64,000 bases of DNA, from assembly GCF_027942865.1 (NCBI RefSeq), contig NC_134515.1, positions 35,095,449 to 35,159,448 on the forward strand, given 5' to 3'. Under the pieces are notes generated by a model. It ran no database searches, was not told the origin of the DNA, and saw only the letters and a list, made by a program, of their open reading frames with translations. Source of the DNA: Odontesthes bonariensis (Eukaryota; Chordata; Actinopteri; Atheriniformes; Atherinopsidae). The stretch's first letter is position 1, and each line of letters opens with the position of its first letter. A program made the position numbers and the translations under genes. Below are positions 49,163-60,702 of the stretch, in pieces.

Positions 49163-49344
49163 ATGAAATGGGGGTTCTGTAGTGTAGTGCGCTAATGGAC
49201 CCAGGTTTGAATCCAGCCTAGCTCATTTCTCAACACCACCCCATCTCTCCCCCATTTGTTTCCTTTGACTTTTTCACTGTCCTGTCCAATAAAGACAATA
49301 CAACTATACAATTGGCATTAAAAACATAAAAAAAAAAAAAAAAA
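49163..49344 (+). repeat. tRNA-derived SINE in hAT intron 2
   Basis: An A-box-like TAGTGTAGTGCGC at 49180 and a B-box-like GGTTTGAATCC at 49204-49214 are followed by a CTGTCCTGTCCAATAAAGAC segment and a poly(A) tail. It is the same family as 53690-53893. Confidence 0.7.
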
Positions 49345-51041
49345 GTAAAATATACAGGATACAGGATAAATAGGATGTTTTAGATGTATTGTCTAATTAC
49401 AACCTGAAATGTATTGTCTTATTACCACCAAAATAATGTTGTTTTGTGTTTCACTCAGATATGGGACACTGGAGAGGACCCCTTGTGTTGTCCACACGCT
49501 TCAACTTGTTGTGAGGATGATCCAAAAAGAGCAGAGCATCAGGCGTCTCCTGGACAAGACTAGTCACCTTGTCAAAAAGTTCAGGAAGTCCTCTGTTGCC
49601 ACTGAACAGCTGCTGCAAAGAACAGAACTCATCCTCAAGAAGGACTGCCCAACAAGATGGTCCAGTACCTACGAAATGGTGTCACGCTTGCTTGAGGTGA
49701 GGGAACAGGTCACGGCTGTGGCAAATAACATGGACTGGGACTGCCTACTCCCCAGTGAATGGCAGAAACTTACTGTCATGAAGGACTTGCTCCTCCCTTT
49801 CGCTGAACATACAAAAGTACTACAAAGCGACACCTGCTCTCTGTCTCTAGTTGTGCCGGCGCTCCTCGACCTCAAGTGTCACCTAGCTGACTTCCTCCAG
49901 TCTCATTCACAGAGTTGCGTGAGTTTAGCAACACTCGCACAGAAGATGTTGGTAGACCTAGATGTGCGCTTTAGCTGTTTCTTGGATGTGTCGGCAAGTA
50001 AGTTTTCACCTCTTGCTGCAGCAGCATCTTTTTTTGATGTCAGTTTGTCCTCTGAAACTATAATTGACAATGATGCAATGCAGAATATCCTCACCAAGGT
50101 TGAAGAATACATTATCCGCACTCTACCCCATCAAGGAGAGGCTACTACTGATGAAGAAGGGGTTGTGGGGAACACAGAGGTTGTGGAGGGACCGGAGCAA
50201 AAGCGGCCAAGGTTCCGGTTCTTCAGTGCCCATCGGCCACCCAGGCCCAAGAGTTCAAACACCATAAAACATGAGCTACAGAAGTTCAAAGACATCATGT
50301 CTACTTACCCTGTCCCTGATCAATCCGGAATACAGTTCTGGTCCTCTCAGTGCTCTACCACATTTCCCATGCTCAAACCTTTGTCATTAGTTCTACTGGC
50401 TATACCAGCCTCACAGGCCTTTGCTGAGCGGGTCTTTAGTTTAACTGGGGACCTTTCCAATGGCCGCCGCAACAGAGCAAGAGTTACTTTGGAAAGAAGT
50501 GCTTTCCTGAAGCTCAACAAAGACAAGTAGTTGCAACAGATACAAATAACCGCTCTGCATTGTTTTATTCTTTTTTCCAGCTAGTTGTTACCTAGTATGT
50601 GTGTATTGTTTTTATGTGTTTTTTTTTCTTCTAATAAATGTAAAATCAATTGCATATGGCATTTGTATTCATTGAAACAACAGACAAGACACTAAAGCAA
50701 GTCAAAACAATATTCCTGAAATACACTGCTCACGAAACAAAGGGAAGAAAAAAATGTAATGCAACACTACATCACATATGAAAAGTCTACCTACATCACT
50801 TTAGTGAAACATGCTTTTTTAAAGGTCATGAATAGCAGATTTCCAATGCATTTTTCCATTCAGTGGGTAAAATCTGCTATTTGTGACGTTGGAAAAAGTA
50901 TGTTCCACTAAATTGATGAGGGTAGGTTTTTTTTTTTAATGTGATACAAAGGGGTTGAAGGATCAATACAATGTATGAACCATTACTATTGCAATTTGTT
51001 TAATTTTTGGTCTGTTACCACAGATTTCATCACATATTTCA

Positions 51042-51068
51042 GTGTATATATATATATATATATATATT
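51042..51068. repeat. (TA)n microsatellite
   Basis: A short TA-dinucleotide run near the 3' end of the hAT element. Confidence 0.9.
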
Positions 51069-51944
51069 CTTTTTTGGTAACAGCAGGTTTGGTGTTCTGC
51101 CTTCAAGTTGGAAAAAGTAATGTCCTAACTAGACAGGTTGATATCAGTTTGATTGACTTGGACTTGCATTGCGACTAAAGACTAAAATGTTTTGACTAAA
51201 ACTAGACTAAAATGTTGAGGATTTTTAGTCGACTAAATCATGACTAACAAAAATGATTTGTGAAAAGACTAAAACTGACTAAGACTAAGAACGAATATAA
51301 TAAGGCAATATGAATAAATAATGTAATTTCCAAATTCTCAGAACCAGAACCAGAGTCAACAAGAGCTTGAGTGGCGGGATTAATCCTTTCATACAACAGA
51401 GATACAGGTAATATCAGACAAGGGGGATCAGGTAATTTAGTTCCGCCAACCTGTGCCCTCGCTGTTACAGGTGGGCATGTTCTTTTGGTCGAACAGGAAA
51501 GGAGGCGATGAAATGCCTGGGCGAACTGCAATAAAGGCACTCTTTGTCGCGCAGATGCCTGGATCTTTCCTCCTGGGTTAACCTGGTACGTCCTAATTGC
51601 ATAGGTTCAGAATTATCAGCCTCCGCTGCAGGTGAACTGTGTATAACCAGTGGGGTTGGAAACTGGGACAGACGTGAAGAGAAACTCTCGTGAGAGCCGC
51701 ATCTGAGGGGCTGATGGGAGTTGAGGTTCTTTTCCCTCTGACGCTCCCGGAGACGGTTGTCAATGTATAGCTGCAGAAGCTAACTCCTCAAAGGAAGATG
51801 GCTCATCGCGAAAAGATAACTGATCCTTTATCTGATTATCAAAAGCATTTAGTAATATGCCCTGCAAGGAGTCTGAACCGGTCTCGGCTGCGAGAATCCG
51901 GAACTCAATAAGGAAGTCCGACACTGATTGGCTCCCCTGACATA

Positions 51945-53564
51945 CAGTCCCGTCCAAAAGTATTGGAACAGCAAGGCAAATTCCCTTGTTTTTGTTTTTC
52001 ACTGAAGACATTTGGGTTTAAGATCAAAAGATGAGAATGAGACAAGAGTTCAGAATGTCAGCTTTTATTTCCTGGTATTTACATCTAGATGCGTTAAACA
52101 ACTTAGGATATATCACCATTTGTATTACACCACAGCATTTTTAGGTAAGCAAAAGTAAAGGAACAAATAATCTTAAAGTAAGTAACATTTAATATTTGGT
52201 GGCTTAACCCTTGATTGCAATAACTGCCTCAAGCCTGCGACATCACCAAACTGTTGCATTCTTCCTTTGTGATGCTATTCCAGGCTTTTACCGTAGCTTC
52301 TTTCAGTTCTTGTTTGTTTCGGGGGGTTTCCCCCTTTCAGTCTCCTCTTCAGGAGGTGAAATGCATGCTCCATCGGGTTAAGGTCAGGTGATTGACTTGG
52401 CCAGTCTAAAACCTTCCACTTTTTCCCCCTGATGAAGTCCTTTGTTTTATTGGCAGTGTGCTTTGGGTCATTGTCCTGCTGCATGATAAAATTCCTCCCG
52501 ATTAGTTTGGATGCATTTCTCCGTAAATTGGCAGACAAAATGTTTCTGTACACTTCGGAATTCATTCTGCTGCTACCATCATCAGTTACATCATCAATAA
52601 ATATTAATGAGCCTGTTCCAGAAGCGGCCATGCATGCCCAAGCCATGACATTACCTCCACCATGCTTCACAGATGAGCTTGTATGCTTCGGATCATAAGC
52701 AGTTCCTTTCTTTCTCCACACTTTGGCCTTTCCATCACTTTGGTAGAGATTAATATTGGTCTCATCAGTCCATAAGATTGTGTTCCAGAACTTTTGCGGC
52801 TCATCTCTGTACTTCTTTGCAAATTTCAATCTGGCCTTCCGATTCTTACTGCTGATGAGTGGTTTGCATCTTGTGGTATGGCCTCTATATTTCTGCTCTC
52901 GGAGTCTTCTTCGAACAGTGGATTGTGATACCTTCACCCCTGCACTGTGGAGGTCATTGGTGATGTCACTTACTGATGTTTTGGGGTTTTTCTTCACAGC
53001 TCTCACAATATTTCTGTCATCAACTACTGTTGTTTTCCTTGGCCGACCTGTTCGACGTCTGTTGCTCAGTACACCAGTAGTTTCTTTCTTTTTCAGGACA
53101 TTCCAAATTGTTGTGCTTGCTATGCCCAATGTTTGTCCAATGGCTCTGATTGATTTTCCTTCTTTTCTAAGCTTCAAAATGGCTTGCTTTTCTCCCATAG
53201 ACAGCTCTCTGGTCTTCATGTTGGTTTATCCTCTTTAACAAGAAATTCAGTCTTTATAGGTTTAAACATGCAGAGCTATTTAATGTTTGAACAATCAACC
53301 TTAAAGGCAACACCTGGTCAACAAGAAACACCTGTCAGTCACATGTTCCAATAGTTTTGCTCACTTGAAAAATGTGTGGGTTCAAACAAAGGGTGGTATG
53401 TCCTGAGTTGTTTAACACATCTAGATGTAAATACCAGGAAATAAAAGCTGACATTCTGAACTCTTGTCTCATTCTCATCTTTTGATCTTAAACCCAAATG
53501 TCTTCAGTGAACAACAAAAACAAGGGAATTTGCCTTGCTGTTCCAATACTTTTGGAGGGGACTG
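51945..53564 (-). mobile_element. Complete Tc1-like transposon
   Basis: Inverted repeats begin CAGTCCCGTCCAAAAGTATT on the left and CAGTCCCCTCCAAAAGTATT on the right (read inward). They stay nearly identical for more than 100 bp and are flanked by TA (51943-51944 and 53565-53566). The 1,620-bp length and the single transposase frame are those of a full-length Tc1. It interrupts a gypsy gag. Confidence 0.95.
52275..53219 (-). CDS. Tc1 transposase, frameshifted near the C-terminus
   Basis: The frame encodes 314 residues. The N-terminus has paired-like helix-turn-helix DNA-binding motifs (SIRAIGQTLGIASTTIWNVL) and an AT-hook-like GRPRK, then a second HTH (VSQSTVRRRLREQKYRG). The DDE domain shows ILWTDETNINLYQ (Asp), IMQQDNDPKHTANKTKDF (Asp) and SQSPDLNPMEHAFHLLK (Glu), so DD34E. 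A 1-nt change in a G-run/C-run near 52325 shifts the last part; in the alternative frame the family-typical end continues to a TGA near 52235. All catalytic residues precede the shift. A sequencing error in the homopolymer is possible. Confidence 0.85.
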   Translation of the reverse strand: MKTRELSMGEKQAILKLRKEGKSIRAIGQTLGIASTTIWNVLKKKETTGVLSNRRRTGRPRKTTVVDDRNIVRAVKKNPKTSVSDITNDLHSAGVKVSQSTVRRRLREQKYRGHTTRCKPLISSKNRKARLKFAKKYRDEPQKFWNTILWTDETNINLYQSDGKAKVWRKKGTAYDPKHTSSSVKHGGGNVMAWACMAASGTGSLIFIDDVTDDGSSRMNSEVYRNILSANLRRNASKLIGRNFIMQQDNDPKHTANKTKDFIRGKKWKVLDWPSQSPDLNPMEHAFHLLKRRLKGGNPPKQTRTERSYGKSLE

Positions 53565-53689
53565 TAATCTAAGCAGGCGTTTAGCAGCATTATCCTCTCT
53601 AAAAGGATCGTCAAAAGCTTTACGAAACTCCTCAATGAAGTCGCCGTAAGGAAGGGTGTCAATAGAGTTAGACTTAAAAAAAAGCTAAT

Positions 53690-53893
53690 GCCGGGGTGGT
53701 CGGTGGCGTAGTGGGTTAAGCATGCGCCCCATGTACAAAGGCTACAGTCCTCGCTGCAGCTGGCCCCGGTTCGAGTCCTGCATCGGACGGCCCTATGCTG
53801 CATGTCTTTCCCCCTCTCTCTGCCCCCTGCTTAATGTCTCTCTTGAACTGTCCTGTCCATTAAAGGCATAAAAGCCCAAAAAAATAATTAAAA
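53690..53893 (+). repeat. tRNA-derived SINE in gypsy gag
   Basis: An A-box-like GTGGCGTAGTGG (53703-53714) and B box GGTTCGAGTCC (53768-53778) are followed by a pyrimidine-rich body (CCCCCTCTCTCTGCCCCCTG), TGTCCATTAAAGGCATAAAA and an A-rich tail. The internal promoter and tail define a tRNA-derived SINE. Confidence 0.85.
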
Positions 53894-54074
53894 AAAAAAC
53901 TCACAGGGGAAGGAGCGAGGGGAACGAGTGATGACCAACAAGCACTTGAGTAAGAAACCTTCACAACCCCCAACATTACCTGCATAACTCTCTGGAGTAG
54001 GAAAGGAGGCGTCTCAATCCGAAGGTGGTGATGAGGGAGACGGGGCCTGTGGAGGAGCAGCAGGTAGATTAACG

Positions 54075-54774
54075 GCAGGAGTTGAGGTCAGGACTGTGCA
54101 GGCCAGTTAAGTTCTTCCACACCAAACTGGCTCATCCATGTCTTTATGGACCTTGCTTTGTGCACTGGTGCGCAGTCATGTTTGAACAGGAAGGGGCCAT
54201 CCCCACACTGTTTCCACAAAGTTGGGAGCATGAAATGGTCCAAAATCTCTTGGTATGCTGAAGCATTCAGAGTTCCTTTCACTGGAACTAAGGGGCCAAG
54301 CCCAGCTCTTGAAGAACAACCCCACACCATAATCCCCCCTCCACCAAACTTTACACTTGGCACAATGCAGTCAGACAAGTACCGTTCCCCTGGCAACTGC
54401 CAAACCCAATCTTGCCAGATTGCCAGATGGAGATAAGTGATTCATCACTTCAGAGAACACATCTCCACTGCTCTAGAGTCCAGTCGCGGCGTGCTTTACA
54501 CCGCTGCATCCGACGCTTTGCATTGCACTTAGTGATGTATGGCTTGGATGCAGTTGCCATGGAAACCCATTCGATGAAGCTCTCTACGCACTGTTCTTGA
54601 GCTAATCTGAAGGCCACATGAAATTTAAAAGTCTGTAGCGATTGACTGTGCAGAAAGTCAGCGACCTCTGTGCACTATGCGCTTCAGCATCCTCTGACCC
54701 GCTCTGTCATTTTACCTGGCCGACCACTTCGTGGCTGAGCTGCTGTCGTTCCCAATCGCTTCCACTTTGTTATA
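54075..54774 (-). pseudogene. Second Tc1-like transposase fragment, different subfamily
   Basis: 54396-54088 encodes [20 protein letters not shown] and [19 protein letters not shown] (second catalytic Asp), ending [12 protein letters not shown] just before the Glu region. The stretch 54400-54774 continues the same transposase towards its N-terminus in broken frames. It is distinct from the element at 51945-53564. Terminal repeats are missing. Confidence 0.7.
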
Positions 54775-56151
54775 ATCAGATGTGGGTAGTAACGAGTTAC
54801 ATTTACTCCGTTACATTTACTTGAGTATGTTTTTGAAAAAAATTGTAATTCTAGGAGTAGATTTAAATCACTATACTTTTTACTTTTACTTGAGTAGATT
54901 TGTGAAGAAGAAACTGTACTCTTGCTCCGCTACATTAGGCTACAATGAACTCATTACTTTTCTTCTTACCTCTTTGGTATTCTACACGTCATTATTTTTA
55001 TCCCCCCCGCGTACGCCTCATTTTAATGTTTCATTTTGACAGAGAGAGAGGGACTTCCGCCAAAGGCAAAGGCAAGGCAAGGCATCTTTATTTATATAGC
55101 GCATTTCATACCACAGGCAACTCAATGTGCTTTACATAAAGACAAGGCATTTAAAAGATAAAAATTAAAACACAGTTAAAAGCAATCAAAGAAGAGGGGG
55201 AAAAATAAAACTATAAAAAATAATCATTAATTAATTAATTTAAAAGTGAAGAGTGCAGATAAAATACTTTCAGGTGTCACATGCACAGCTAAATAGAACT
55301 GTTTTCAGCCTGGATTTAAACATTGTCAGAGTTGAGGCTGGTCTCACATCTTCTGGAAGGCTGTTCCAGATTTTAGGAGCATAAAACTGAGCTGTTTTAA
55401 AGTCTATTCTCTGAGCGACAGGAAGCCAGCGCAGAGACATGAGCACTGGACTAATATGGTCGTATTTCCTGGTTCTAGTCAGGACTCGAGCAGCAGCGTT
55501 CTGGATGTACTGCAGCTGTCTTATAGCCCGTTTAGAGAGCCCAGTGAGCAGGCCGTTACAGTAGTCTAACCTGCTGGAGACAAACGCATGGATCAGTCTT
55601 TCTAAGTCTGGTTTAGACACTATTCCTTTGATTCTGGCAATGTTTTTTAGATGGTAAAAAGCTGCTGATGTTACTGATTTAATGTGGCTGTTAAAGTTCA
55701 GGTCTGAATCCAATATTACCCCGAGATTTCTAACTTGATTATTAGGTTTAAGAGAGAGAGTCTCAAGGTGACTGATAACACTTTCTCTTTGTTTCTGTGG
55801 GCCACAGACAGTGATTTCAGTTCACAAGGCTCTACCATGTGACTGTGTTTCACCAATCAAACATAACCGTGCAGTCTCGTCACGTGACCATACTCAATCT
55901 CAGCGGCCGGACGGGTTAGCTTCACAGTTTACAGTCGTAGCAAACAAAAAAATAAATAGATGAAAAATGTCAGAATCAACGGTCGAAATGAAGACACAAA
56001 CTCCAGCTTTGCTGCGCCTTTTGTTTATATTTTTTTTAAATAAATCCTTTAACTTTAATTTGCCTCCCGTCCGTATCTGCACCTTAACACACCATGACAA
56101 ACAGTACTTTTACTTGAGTACAATTTTTGGCCACTCTACCCACCTCTGGCA
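54775..56151. mobile_element. hAT-like MITE with an L2 insertion
   Basis: The left end is CAGATGTGGGTAGTAACGAG and the right end is CACTCTACCCACCTCTG, with TACTTGAGTA-type subterminal repeats near both ends, as in the abundant fish hAT MITEs. Flanking octamers (GTTATAAT and GCAGTCAG) do not match, so it may have been rearranged. The middle (about 55062-55800) is an L2-type LINE end. Confidence 0.65.
55062..55800 (-). pseudogene. L2/Maui-type LINE 3' end
   Basis: - strand residues in 55713-55270 include HLKNIARIKGIVSKPDLERL, FVSSRLDYCNGLLTGLSKRA, QNAAARVLTRTRK and SLRWLPVAQRIDFK, then IWNSLPEDVRPASTLTMFKS. This is the RT C-terminal region of an L2-type LINE. A small internal deletion joins RIDFKTAQ directly to FYAPKIWNSLP. 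The 3' tail at 55062-55110 is a GGCAA repeat and TTTATTTATATAGCGCATTT (as read on +). The 5' end is truncated, as usual for LINEs. Confidence 0.8.
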
Positions 56152-57000
56152 GTCAGAAAGTCCTTGGTACTATCCATGAAGTTGCCCTTTCACAACCTGC
56201 CTTGAACAATATACTGAACCCCATTTTGTCCCCAATTTGCGAACTGATTGTTTAAGAAACTAAAATAAAACTGGCACCCAGGGAAGCTCTCATGATGATG
56301 ACATGAGAAGTGTCTTTATCACGTTTTTTTTTACTGACATCTGTGCAATGTCCAGAACAAACAGATCTTAAAAACTCTACAGTAGCTGCTCTGAAGATGT
56401 CTGTTGGAGGTCCAAATTTGACATCTTTATGATGAAACATATATAGATAGCTATACTGCATCATGCCTGCGATACTGAATCATGACATGATTTAAGACGA
56501 CTCATTTTGCTCAGTTAGATTTTTGGTGATGCTGGCCGTGTTCCATAATTAAATCACTGTTTTTAGGCTACTAAAAGTGAGAACTTGAAACTTGAGATGA
56601 GATTTCATAAACTAGAAATACAGAAGAGAAAAGACAGTAATCTGATCTAAAAATGTACTTTTCTTAATCTATTTTTCTTGGTAAGTATGTCTAAGTCTCA
56701 GTTGTGAAAATTTTCTTTTGTCTTAATTTGACATGTCTTCCCATTTTTTTGCCTCGGATGTGGCCAGATAACATGGTAAAATAATTTCTATATCTTAGCT
56801 GATACGTTAAGAATTCATTTTCAATTTGTCTTGAATTTATCTTGAATTATGTCACAGATTTCTTTTTTGTAATTTTATCTTGCATTTTATTTAGACTTGA
56901 CTTTATCATAACTTGAAATACGAGGTAAGGACTGAACCCAAATCTTAATATCTGATGCCTTTATTTAATTTTGCAGCTGCATCTTTGCTCTTCGTCAACA
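56152..57000. other. Non-coding interval
   Basis: AT-rich sequence without a recognisable gene or repeat. Confidence 0.5.
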
Positions 57001-57365
57001 TTGAAGTCATGGGAGTAACCTAATGAATAAAGGAGAGGAGGAAGAGAGAGAAGATAGACCTGCCTCCTCAGCTAATAAAGTGTGGGAGCTTTTTTGAGTC
57101 TGTGTAGTGTGTCTGGGCTGTGTGGAGGGGAGGATGAACAGATCTCTGCTCAGAGAAAAACTCATGACAACAAACAACCAGTATTGTCCTGGCATTTAGA
57201 GACTGCGTTGTCGCTCTGACAGCAGCCCAATCATCTATCAATCCATCCTCTGCATTTCTCACTTTGTTGCTTATTCCAGATTTATACACAAGATTACTCT
57301 ATACTTATCTGATCTTGTCCTGTTGAATCTGAAGAACTTGGCTGCAGATTAACACTAAGCAAAGG
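57001..57365 (+). other. Possible 5' non-coding exon of a downstream gene
   Basis: The segment is less AT-rich and ends GATTAACACTAAGCAAAG followed by GTAAGAC, a strong donor at 57366. If it pairs with the acceptor before 63886, it would be the 5' UTR exon of the gene whose start lies at 63914. This is inference from splice signals only. Confidence 0.25.
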
Positions 57366-58660
57366 TAAGACTTTTATAGCATGTTTACTTGTACAGTTTT
57401 AACACTGTAGGCATGAATATGTAATTGTTTTATATGCATACCGCTTGTTATTTTAGTCCCGTACAAACATTTCGCTTGCAGTAATCACCTGAACAGGAAT
57501 TGTGTTGCTTGAGCCCAATGTTCCAATCCTTCCTATTGGCAGTCTGATAAAGTGCAAACTGCAAAGGACAGAATTATAATGCAAATAATATTATTTATGT
57601 GTTGCTGTAGTTAGATGAAAGAAAGTGACATTTTTTTCTTTTCTTTCCTATCTTGGAAACTTCCCTTGGCAAACAATATTTTTCAGTCTAAGTCACTTGC
57701 TTGCACAACACTGTGAAGATTTAAAAACGTACTCTGACAGAGTTCCCCAGATTGAATGCAATGAATGCCATCAAAGCAATTTTCTTTTGAGACAACTGTT
57801 GCCCCAGAGATAGACTGGCGGTCTACCTGTTGGTGATTTGATCCCTGGCTTCCCAAGTCTACAAGTTGAAGTGTCCTGAAACTCTAACAGCTTCTGAAAC
57901 ATTACTTGATGTAAGAGTGTGTGTTTGATGCAGAAAAGCCCTACATAGGCAAAGCCTGTGTGTCTGAATGTGGCTTGCAGTATAAAGTGCTTCAAGTGGT
58001 CAGCAAGACAAGGGCAGCTCCTTACAAATGCAGTTGAGTTGCCCTTTGGCTTTTTGACTTGTGCAGGAAGCTCCTGTTGCACTTGGCACTACAACCCCAG
58101 CATTCGGTGTTGGTCATAGTATTAAAATAGAAAGCTATACTCCTCACTAGATTGTGTCTGTCTAAAAGTATTTTCCCAGGACATTAAGCTATACATTTGT
58201 TACCCGCTTATTTGAATATACTGTGTCACAGACAGACAGAAATGATCTGGACATGGACAGTTATTTATAGATTAATTGATAATAAATAGGCTTCGTCATT
58301 AACATAAATAAAACCACATTGTTTACTATTATTCTGAAGTTTCTTTTCCCTGAAGTGTTATAATTGTTATGGTTCATTTAAGTATAATTGCTCTACTGAT
58401 TAGAAAGCTACAAGTCATGCTTTATATTATTAAGCATCCTTATTGTGCAGTTTTCTGTAGAGTTGCTGTACAAGTTATCGAGCTTGTGACCAAAGTAAAA
58501 GTGCTTTCACTGGTAGGAAGTGACAAACTTAAATAGTTTAGAATGAACACAAGTGATAATGACAAGCTTTACGTATGGTAATGCTTGGGTGACATGAAAC
58601 GTACTAAACATGAGAATGGACAGAGAAATGCAATTTCATTGCAGAAGTGGTTTAAAAGTT
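57366..58660. other. Non-coding interval
   Basis: I see no gene, repeat array or recognisable transposon here. Confidence 0.5.
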
Positions 58661-59910
58661 GATGTGCACACACCTAATTTTATTTATTAATGACACTAAC
58701 AAAAAAAAGTATAACCAGTGAGTGAGTATTTTGACCATATCATCTTTTTATGCGTGTTTTCCAACTCCAAGCTGTACAAACTTTAATGCTGATTGGATTT
58801 AAGCACATCAGGTGATGGTTATTTGTGTAATGAGTGAGGGTGTGGCCTAAGGAGATCAACACCCTATATCTAGGTGTGGATAATTATTACATAGCTTCTT
58901 TTCCTCAGAAAAGTTGTAAACTGTCTTTCAGAGGGATGCAGCACTCTTGAAATTGCTAAGATTTTGAGGCGTAATCACAGAACCATCAAACATTTTGCTG
59001 CAAATAGTCAACATGGTCGCAAGAAAGGTGTTAAGAAAGAAAGACGCAAATTAACAGCCAAAGTTGTCAGAGGAATCAAACATCAAGCTACCAGAGACCT
59101 GTTATTCTCCAATTCTGTCAAATTCCCAACCTACCTGAAGTGCCCAGAAGTACAAGATGTTCAGTGCTCAGAGATGTGGCCGAGGTAAGGAAGGCTGAAA
59201 CCCGACCACCACTGAAGACGCATAAGCTGAAACGTCAAGACTGGGCCAAGAAATACCCGAAGACAGATTTTTCAAAGGTTTTATGGACTAATGAAATGAG
59301 AGTGACTCTTGCCCAGATGGATGGGCCCGTGGCTGGATCAGTAACGGGCACAGAGCTCCACCTGAAATCAGACACCAGCAAGGTGGAGGTGGGGTACTGG
59401 TATGTGCTGGTATTATTAAAGATGAGTGAGTTGGACCTTTTTAGGTCCAAGATGTACTTAAAAATCAACTCCTGAAACCTACTTTCTTTAAGCAGTGACA
59501 CAGGAAAAAGTTTCTTCTTTCAAGAAGACCATGATTTTTATGCATGCAGGACAATGCTCCATCACACGAATGGCCAGTGAAGGCTTTAAAGATGAAAGAA
59601 TAATGACATGGCCCCCTTCCTCACCTGACCTAAACCCTGTTGAGTTAACAGGGAGGCTGTAGTTGCTGCTGTACAAAAAGATCAAGAATCGGACAGACCC
59701 CATGAATGGAGGGCTTCCGACCATTATTAAGAAACACGTCACTTCACTGTCACTGATTTCTTTTTTTTTTTTTTTTTTTTCTTTTTAAATGTCAAAAAAG
59801 TTTATTTGTACATTTTGAGTTGTTTATTCCCACTATAACAGAGAAAAATAAACAAGTGACATTTGAAATTTTTCCTTTAGTTGCGTAATAATTCTGCACA
59901 TTAACAGTAC
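58661..59910 (+). mobile_element. Decayed Tc1-like transposon
   Basis: 58964-59188 encodes an HTH region (EIAKILRRNHRTIKHFAAN, then KKERRKLTAKVVRGIKHQ). 59140-59475 continues with HKLKRQDWAKKYPKTDFSKV and LWTNEMRV, where the first catalytic Asp appears as Asn. Further on come ASFKKTMIFMQ-like and SPDLNPVELT-like pieces near 59520-59650 in shifted frames. The left non-coding part (about 58661-58900) and the right part up to about 59910 match the layout of such elements, but I could not pair perfect terminal repeats. Confidence 0.65.
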
Positions 59911-60702
59911 ACTAACTGCGCACACATAGATATTCTCCTAAGGACAAAAACTCACTTTTACTTTTCTTCAATATTCAGGTTTGAGAGTTATCACCGAAAG
60001 CGCTGTAGTTGTTCAATAATAAAATGAATCGTCAAAAATACAACTCGTCAAATAACTGTACATGGGGTATGCATAGAAAACAATATTTCAATTACTTTTT
60101 TTTCTAAAGCAACTTTGATGGTAAAAATGTATTCTAAGACTGATTTTGCAGATCAAAGACTGTAGGGTGAGAGTGAGAAACATTTTTTATCATTCATCAG
60201 GATTAGTAGAGCGGTGTTGTTCCTCAGGCTGCAGGGTAAAGTCTTCTCTTATATAACAGCAGGAGGTGAGATTTTATCTGACAATAACAGAAGTGTCTCA
60301 CCCATTCCATCATGGTCTATGTACTCATATATTCTGAAGTCAGCGACTGTGTCTTTTGCGGATAATCATGTTCTTATTCAACATTGTTTGAGATGGTATA
60401 GGCAACAAATGCAAACAGCTTCCACCAAATGGTCTTTGTGACATGTTCTGTCTTAAAATATAATCTGGCGGAAAACTACAGCCGCTGTTTGTGCAACTTT
60501 CTTTTTAATCAGACTTAAAACTGGAAAGAATATTGCATCCTGAGACTAAGGAGGACTGGTGGGCAAAAGCTTTTTGTTCAGCAAAAGAACCAAAGCAATT
60601 ATGAATTAATGAGAAATGAAGATTCAATTTAAAAATGTGACACATTTTGTGATTATGAAAATAAATGTATTGTTGAAAACCCATGAATATAGAAAGTGTT
60701 AA

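Larger units (their letters stand above)
46681..50530 (+). pseudogene. hAT transposase gene with BED finger, three exons, two disabling changes
   Basis: Exon 1 (46681-46841) encodes a BED zinc finger (WSHFNYIEGEKKSQCLRCEK, then KRHLHLNH) but has a 1-nt frameshift near 46800. Exon 2 (48424-49093) has a TAA at 48528, then TDIWSKKGLTASF with the first catalytic Asp and VITDNGSNMV with the second, and an acidic Asp-rich tract. Exon 3 (49459-50530) has VVHTLQLVVRMI, the CPTRWSSTYEM motif and the C-terminal dimerisation region LAIPASQAFAERVFSLTGD with the catalytic Glu. Introns are GT-AG (GTAAGG...TAG; GTCAGT...CAG). It is nearly complete but not functional as it stands. Confidence 0.75.
46292..51285 (+). 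mobile_element. hAT transposon with a three-exon transposase, 3' end not identified
   Basis: It begins CAGTGTTAATTTCGTTAAAC and has subterminal GAGACGAGACTAAAAATG motifs. The right part (51170-51285) is full of GACTAAAA/TTTAGTC repeats, matching hAT subterminal binding-site clusters, but the expected inverted copy of CAGTGTTAA is missing. It carries a split transposase gene, a mariner-type MITE in the first intron and a SINE in the second. Confidence 0.7.
51300..54070 (-). mobile_element. gypsy gag-protease segment carrying a Tc1 and a SINE
   Basis: - strand order is gag N-terminus (about 54070-53894), SINE (53893-53690), gag middle (53689-53567), Tc1 (53564-51945), gag (51944-51760) and protease (about 51540-51340). 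Gag residues YGDFIEEFRKAFDDPFRE before the Tc1 continue into QGSQSVSDFLIEFRILAAET after it, showing a single interrupted gag. The protease motif is ALVDSGS. RT and integrase are not adjacent. Confidence 0.75.
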
